Assembly (NCBI RefSeq): GCF_001895045.1 | Contig: NZ_BDAM01000011.1 | Coordinates: 1 to 64,000 of the forward strand | From: Rhodococcus coprophilus NBRC 100603 | GTDB lineage: Bacteria > Actinomycetota > Actinomycetes > Mycobacteriales > Mycobacteriaceae | Direction of reading: 5' to 3' | DNA: 64,000 nucleotides | In this document: positions 60,504-64,000 of the stretch, piece after piece | Numbering within the stretch: position 1 is the stretch's first letter | How the letters are laid out: each line of letters begins with the position of its first letter | Notes under the pieces: model-generated | Databases searched by the model: none | Told to the model about the DNA's origin: nothing | What the model saw: only the letters and a program-made list of their open reading frames with translations | Translations under genes and position numbers: made by a program

Positions 60504-60581
60504 ATGGGTAGCACGACCATAACCGAGATCATCAACTTCTTCTTCTCCCTGCTCTTGCAGAGCGCGCAGTTCTTCAGCTGA
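60504..60581 (+). CDS. Tiny hydrophobic peptide 1, candidate mycomembrane porin subunit (PorA/PorH-like)
   Basis: A 25-residue frame from ATG to TGA with AGGAGGA 3-4 nt upstream, too short for gene finders. The peptide begins MGSTTITEIINFFF and ends QSAQFFS: mostly hydrophobic, one acidic residue, no basic residue, four Ser and three Thr, no signal peptide. It shares its MGS start and its strong ribosome binding site with the peptide 90 bp downstream, and lies on one unit bounded by promoter and terminator. In Corynebacterium, signal-less porins PorH and PorA are encoded downstream of groEL2 and O-mycoloylated on Ser. The location beside groEL and two mycolyltransferases fits that model. A hydrophobic toxin peptide is the alternative. 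Confidence 0.6.
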   Translation: MGSTTITEIINFFFSLLLQSAQFFS

Positions 60582-60670
60582 TCCCAGCTGTACCCGATCG
60601 TTGCTGTGCCTGACGCCGCTGTATTCGACACCCGGGGACACGAGGTCTCCGGAAGTAATCTGGAGGAAAA

Positions 60671-60763
60671 ATGGGTAGCATCTCCAACGGTTTGGAAGTC
60701 ATCAGCCAGCTCGTCGAACTGATTCTGGTGATCACGCCGGCGATCCTGACCGGGTCGCTCTAG
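60671..60763 (+). CDS. Tiny amphipathic peptide 2, candidate mycomembrane porin subunit (PorA/PorH-like)
   Basis: A 30-residue frame from ATG to TAG with GGAGG 4 nt upstream. Starts MGSISNGLEVISQLVELILV and ends ILTGSL. Glu9, Gln13 and Glu16 fall on one face of a helix whose other face is Leu/Ile/Val, so residues 7-22 can form an amphipathic helix. There is no basic residue, no cysteine and no signal peptide; net charge is negative. Corynebacterial PorH/PorA are likewise short, acidic and signal-less, and work as a pair. A terminator follows 18 bp after the stop. Confidence 0.6.
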   Translation: MGSISNGLEVISQLVELILVITPAILTGSL

Positions 60764-60781
60764 GCCGCGAAACGTCCGAAC

Positions 60782-60817
60782 AGGCCGTGGGTTCCCGAAG
60801 TCGGGTACCCACGGCCT
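60782..60817. terminator. Terminator of the small-peptide operon
   Basis: AGGCCGTGGGTTCCCGA and TCGGGTACCCACGGCCT pair over 17 positions with one mismatch and a 2-nt loop, followed by CTCTCCGTTCTT. It can also serve the convergent transporter gene. Confidence 0.85.
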
Positions 60818-60845
60818 CTCCGTTCTTCGGCTCGTGCCGAGTGGA

Positions 60846-61835
60846 TCACTCGCTGAACGCCGGTTCGGGCGCCTGTTTCGCGAGCCGGGCCGCGATGGCT
60901 GCGCACACAAGCAGTTGAATCTGATGAAAAAGCATGAGGGGCAGGACGATCAATCCGATGGGCTCTCCGGGAAACAGCACCGTCGCCATCGGAAGTCCGG
61001 TCGCAAGCGACTTGGTGGAACCGCAGAACAGGATCGCCGCGCGGTCCTCGTACGAGAATCCGAGCTTGGGTGGTGCGAACCAGGTGAGTGCCAGCACGAT
61101 CGCCAGCAGGAGTATGCACACGCCCACGAGTGCGAGGAGGCGGAGCACGGACAACTGAGTCCAGATCCCCTCGTTCATGCCGCGGCTGAAGGCCACGTAG
61201 ACGACGAGCAGAATCGAACCGCGGTCGACGAGCTTGAGGGGCTTGCCGTGTGCGGTGACCCAGCCACCGATCCAGCGGCGCAGGACCTGGCCCGCGACGA
61301 ACGGGACGAGCAGCATGAGGACGATGTCCAGCACTGCCGCGGAACTGAAGGTGACTCCTTGCGTACTCATGGTCACGGCCACGAGGGCCGGGGTGAAGAG
61401 GATGCCGAGCAGGCTCGACGCGGAGGCCGAGACGACCGCTCCGGGAATATTGCCGCGCGCAACGGAAACCAACGCGATCGAGGACTGCACCGTCGAGGGC
61501 AACAGGCACAGGTACAGCACACCGAGATAGAGCGGATCGCTGAGGAGCCACGGGACGAAGACCTTTGCCGCAAGCCCGAGGAGCGGGAAGATCACAAATG
61601 TGGTCGCGAGGATGGTCGCGTGCAGCCGCCAGTGCTTCAGGCCCGCGACTGCTTCCGCGGTGGACAGGCGCGCGCCGTACAGGAAGAAGAGCAGGCCGAT
61701 CGCAATCTTCGATGCCCATGTAAAGACGTCGAGTCCGATGCCGTGTGCGGGCAGGGCCGCGGCGACGGCAACTGTCAGCACGATCCCGATGAGGAAAGGG
61801 TCGAGTCGGTTGAGAAACGGGATCTTCGCCAGCAT
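60846..61835 (-). CDS. SBF-like bile acid:sodium symporter family transporter
   Basis: A 329-residue membrane protein of the SBF-like (YfeH/PF13593-type) family with about 10 TM segments: IAIGLLFFLYGARLSTAEAVAGLKHWRLH, LLPSTVQSSIALVSVARGNIPGAVVSASASSLLGILFTPAL, AAILFCGSTKSLATGLPMATVLF. The last motif (GSTKSL) is the conserved crossing region. Substrate unknown, probably an organic anion. Divergent from the LysR gene, which likely controls it. Confidence 0.9.
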   Translation of the reverse strand: MLAKIPFLNRLDPFLIGIVLTVAVAAALPAHGIGLDVFTWASKIAIGLLFFLYGARLSTAEAVAGLKHWRLHATILATTFVIFPLLGLAAKVFVPWLLSDPLYLGVLYLCLLPSTVQSSIALVSVARGNIPGAVVSASASSLLGILFTPALVAVTMSTQGVTFSSAAVLDIVLMLLVPFVAGQVLRRWIGGWVTAHGKPLKLVDRGSILLVVYVAFSRGMNEGIWTQLSVLRLLALVGVCILLLAIVLALTWFAPPKLGFSYEDRAAILFCGSTKSLATGLPMATVLFPGEPIGLIVLPLMLFHQIQLLVCAAIAARLAKQAPEPAFSE

Positions 61836-61883
61836 GGTTCGACGCTAGGCCATCGCAGGTTGATTCGAGAAGCCGATTACCGC

Positions 61884-61896
61884 GATCACTGTGATC
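61884..61896. promoter_or_regulatory. Palindrome between the SBF transporter and LysR genes
   Basis: GATCAC-T-GTGATC in the divergent intergenic region, with a further TTGTGAT copy of one arm 6 nt away. A plausible LysR-type binding site. Confidence 0.5.
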
Positions 61897-61919
61897 ACGG
61901 ATTGTGATTGAATACCGGA

Positions 61920-62828
61920 GTGTTCGATCCCGTCCATCTACGAAGTTTCCTGGCCGTCGAAAGGGAACGAAGTTTCACCGCGGCCGCGCGCCGCCTCGGT
62001 CTGCGCCAATCGACGGTGAGTCAGCACGTCGCCAAACTCGAGGCGACCGCGGGCCGCCGGTTGTTCGTGCGCGACACCCACACCGTCGAGCCGACGGCCG
62101 ACGGAAGCGCGATGCTCGGTTTCGCACGCGAGATTCTCGACCGCCACGACGCGGCCCAGCGCTACTTCACCGAATCCACCGTGAGCGGTCGCGTGCGATT
62201 CGGTGCATCCGACGACCTGGTACTGCACGAGTTGCCGGCGATCCTGGCCGAATTCCGGCGGGGGCACCCACGGGTGGATTTCGAGCTGACTGTCGGACTC
62301 AGCGAAAACCTGCATCGAAGCCTCGACAACGGCGAACTCGACCTCATGTTCGGCAAGCGCCGACCGGGTGAGCGGCACGGAGAGCTGATCTTCCGCGACA
62401 AGCTCGAGTTCCTCGGCGCCCCGGATTTCGTGCTCGACCCGGACGGTCCGATTCCGCTCGTCACCTACCCACACCCGTCGCTCACGCGGGAGATCGCACT
62501 CGACGTACTCCAGCGCTGCGGATACGGGGCCCGGGTGACCTGCGTCGCAGACAGTCTCATCGGTTTGAGTGCGGCCGCCTTGGCGGGCCTGGGCGTCGTC
62601 CTGCATGCCAGCAGGCTCCCGCCGGCGGGTCTCGTCCCGGTTCGGTCCGGGGCCCGCCGGTTACCCGACGCCGGCCACCTCGACTTCGTTCTCGTCGCGC
62701 GCCGTAGCGTGCTCAGTGAGCCGGAGAGCGCGCTGAGGGCGGCAATTCTTGCCAATGCGGACCGGCTGGTGCGCGAGGCCCGTGACAGCGAGGCTCATTC
62801 GGGGAGCAGCATCCACAGTGCGAGATAG
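61920..62828 (+). CDS. LysR-family transcriptional regulator
   Basis: A 302-residue LysR protein: helix-turn-helix LRSFLAVERERSFTAAARRLGLRQSTVSQHVAKLEATAGRRLFVR, then an effector domain (GRVRFGASDDLVLHELPAILAEFRRGHPRVDFEL; DNGELDLMFGKRR). GTG 61920 gives a typical N-terminus; TTG 61908 is an alternative. Divergent from the SBF transporter, so likely its local regulator. The inducer is unknown. Its 3' end overlaps the convergent PspC gene by 34 bp. Confidence 0.92.
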   Translation: MFDPVHLRSFLAVERERSFTAAARRLGLRQSTVSQHVAKLEATAGRRLFVRDTHTVEPTADGSAMLGFAREILDRHDAAQRYFTESTVSGRVRFGASDDLVLHELPAILAEFRRGHPRVDFELTVGLSENLHRSLDNGELDLMFGKRRPGERHGELIFRDKLEFLGAPDFVLDPDGPIPLVTYPHPSLTREIALDVLQRCGYGARVTCVADSLIGLSAAALAGLGVVLHASRLPPAGLVPVRSGARRLPDAGHLDFVLVARRSVLSEPESALRAAILANADRLVREARDSEAHSGSSIHSAR

Positions 62829-62995
62829 ACCAGTATCGCTGTACCGCCGGTGACGAAGGCCGCGAGAACTGCGATCGCGCGGACGAGATTGACGTCCACT
62901 CCGAAGTACTCGGCGAGGCCGCCGCAGACACCACCGAGCATGCGCTGCGAGGAGGAACGGACGAAGGGGCGGGGTGTGTTGTTCTCGAATGTCAT
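62795..62995 (-). CDS. PspC-domain membrane protein
   Basis: A 66-residue single PspC domain: RPFVRSSSQRMLGGVCGGLAEYFGVDVNLVRAIAVLAAFVTGGTAILVYLALWMLLPE, that is the R-x-GGVCGG-A-Y motif followed by one TM segment. Such proteins take part in envelope stress responses. ATG 62995 is chosen; the frame reaches 63028. Confidence 0.92.
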   Translation of the reverse strand: MTFENNTPRPFVRSSSQRMLGGVCGGLAEYFGVDVNLVRAIAVLAAFVTGGTAILVYLALWMLLPE

Positions 62996-63063
62996 GAGTC
63001 GATCGTGCCGGTCGCGGACCCGTCGCACATCAGGGCCGAACCCCGATTTCCACCCTGATCTTT

Positions 63064-63599
63064 TTCTCGGTAGCCAGGTCGACTCTGCGCTGTGGAACGA
63101 CGTTCTCGCAGTACAGCTCGCCCACAGGTCGATCCGGAAGTTCCTGCCCGAGAACGTGTCCGAAGATCACCTGCGGGCGATCGCCGGGACGGCCTCGTCG
63201 GCTCCGAGCTCGAGCAACTTGCAATTGTGGAGTGTGATCACCGTGACCGATCGCGATCGGCTCGGCCGCACCGCCGAACTGGGCGCCGAACCGGCCTTGC
63301 CCGACCACAGTTTCGCCGTGGTCGGGCTGGTCATCGGCCATCCCGATCCGGCAGAGTCGCCGGAGGTCAAACCCCGGCTCGGACAGGATGTCGTGCTGCA
63401 TCACGAGCAGTACGACGCTGCAGGGACAGGATGCGGGAGTGCGCGCCTACGAGGGCGAGATCGCGGAGTTCTATCGGCACCAGGGGCTCGCGGACAGCTG
63501 GATCGAACGTGTCCTGGGCCGGTCCGCTTCTCCCGGCGCTCTGGGAGCGGAGAATTGCTTCGAAAAAAGTTGCTACAGAAAGGATTCGGTCTGGATTGA
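63064..63599 (+). pseudogene. Decayed NfsA-like nitroreductase
   Basis: Frame 1 starts like a nitroreductase (AHRSIRKFLPENVSEDHLRAI, SSAPSSSNLQLWSVITVTD) but jumps directly to the LPDHSFAVVGLVIGHPDP segment, so roughly the central 90 residues are missing. A frameshift near 63420 moves to a second frame (RAYEGEIAEFYRHQGLADSWIERVLGR), and another near 63540 returns to the first (LLRKKLLQKGFGLD, stop). No good start codon is in frame. A dead gene with a large in-frame deletion and two frameshifts. Confidence 0.75.
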
Positions 63600-63616
63600 C
63601 GACTGCTCCGGTCGGG

Positions 63617-63937
63617 CTATCGGCACACGATGGTGAGTCCGATTCCTCGCCACACCTCGGTCTCGATCCGCTTGAACACCTTGTCCCCGTGGTCGTACTC
63701 GTAATCGACCTCGGTCCGATTGCCCTTGTCGCGCTGTTCGGTGACGACGCATCGACCCGACAGGTTGCCCGACCGGTTCGTGATCGTGAAGGGGATGTTC
63801 CGCTCGGTAAGGAGCTCGACTGCGGACTGCTGGTTCATGCCCACGACAACAGGTGCGGTTTGTGCTGCGGCAGTGCCGGTTCCGAGGGCGACGGCGGCGG
63901 TTGCGACGAAGAGGGCCCCGATGAGCTTGGTACGCAT
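63617..63937 (-). CDS. Small secreted PASTA-like protein
   Basis: A 106-residue protein with a Sec signal peptide (LIGALFVATAAVALGTGTAAAQ) and a mature domain APVVVGMNQQSAVELLTERNIPFTITNRSGN that follows the PASTA pattern (V-V-G-M, A, L-L, I). Two cysteines (GRCVVTEQ, TIVC) may form a disulfide. GGGAGA ribosome binding site before ATG 63937; the frame continues upstream to the window edge. Function unknown. Confidence 0.75.
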   Translation of the reverse strand: MRTKLIGALFVATAAVALGTGTAAAQTAPVVVGMNQQSAVELLTERNIPFTITNRSGNLSGRCVVTEQRDKGNRTEVDYEYDHGDKVFKRIETEVWRGIGLTIVCR

Positions 63938-64000
63938 GAATTCTCCCGATGACGAGTGGTCTACGAAAACGATCATGTCGATCGTGCACCGGGTATGCAC

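Overview
The window reads as the chromosome of a mycolic-acid-containing, high-GC actinobacterium, most likely Rhodococcus or a close relative. The evidence is the GC-rich codon use with frequent GTG and TTG starts, Antigen-85-type mycolyltransferases, PknG with GlnH/GlnX, a VirR-like LytR_C protein, and a gene order that follows (from memory, not a search) the Mycobacterium tuberculosis stretch Rv0408-Rv0440. Species is not resolved. I saw no rRNA, tRNA, insertion sequence or CRISPR array.

Layout. Positions 1-3365 carry the acetate pathway (pta-ackA). Positions 3382-15357 are an accessory block between ackA and pknG. It holds a LacI-type regulator, two nitrilase-superfamily amidases, a flavin-reductase-domain protein, a 2,5-dihydroxypyridine dioxygenase (NicX type), an FAD monooxygenase, an MFS transporter, a three-subunit molybdenum hydroxylase and a CoxG-like factor. 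Together these look like an aerobic nicotinate pathway: hydroxylation to 6-hydroxynicotinate, decarboxylative hydroxylation to 2,5-dihydroxypyridine, ring cleavage to N-formylmaleamate, then hydrolysis. The usual NicD and NicF hydrolases are absent and the two nitrilase-fold enzymes may replace them. Two promoters share tandem GCAA-N4-TTGC operators.

Positions 15376-34138 return to the conserved core: pknG-glnH-glnX, a Nudix-NYN fusion, thiE, a TPP riboswitch with thiOSG, an ABC exporter, an LpqL-like lipoprotein peptidase, thiD, xthA, def, a DUF3263 protein, virR, sodC and a glutamate-cysteine ligase-like enzyme. Positions 34149-40350 hold a Mrp-type cation/proton antiporter operon (A-C-D-E-F-G). 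Positions 40628-45660 hold a membrane protein, a CDC48-like double AAA ATPase, pssA and psd. Positions 45785-50245 are more mixed: small enzymes, an amino acid oxidase, a P450 and two decayed gene remnants. Then come fmdBA (formamidase), htpG, a HAD phosphatase and a small secreted protein.

Positions 55559-60817 form the most interesting stretch. GroEL with two adjoining CIRCE operators is followed by two tandem mycolyltransferases whose leaders share a promoter-like element and a covarying hairpin. Next is a two-gene unit with its own promoter and terminator that encodes peptides of only 25 and 30 residues. Its position downstream of groEL and its peptide properties recall the corynebacterial PorH/PorA mycomembrane porins, which are O-mycoloylated. 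I propose a Rhodococcus counterpart. The window ends with an SBF-type transporter, a LysR regulator, a PspC-domain protein, a decayed nitroreductase and a secreted PASTA-like protein.
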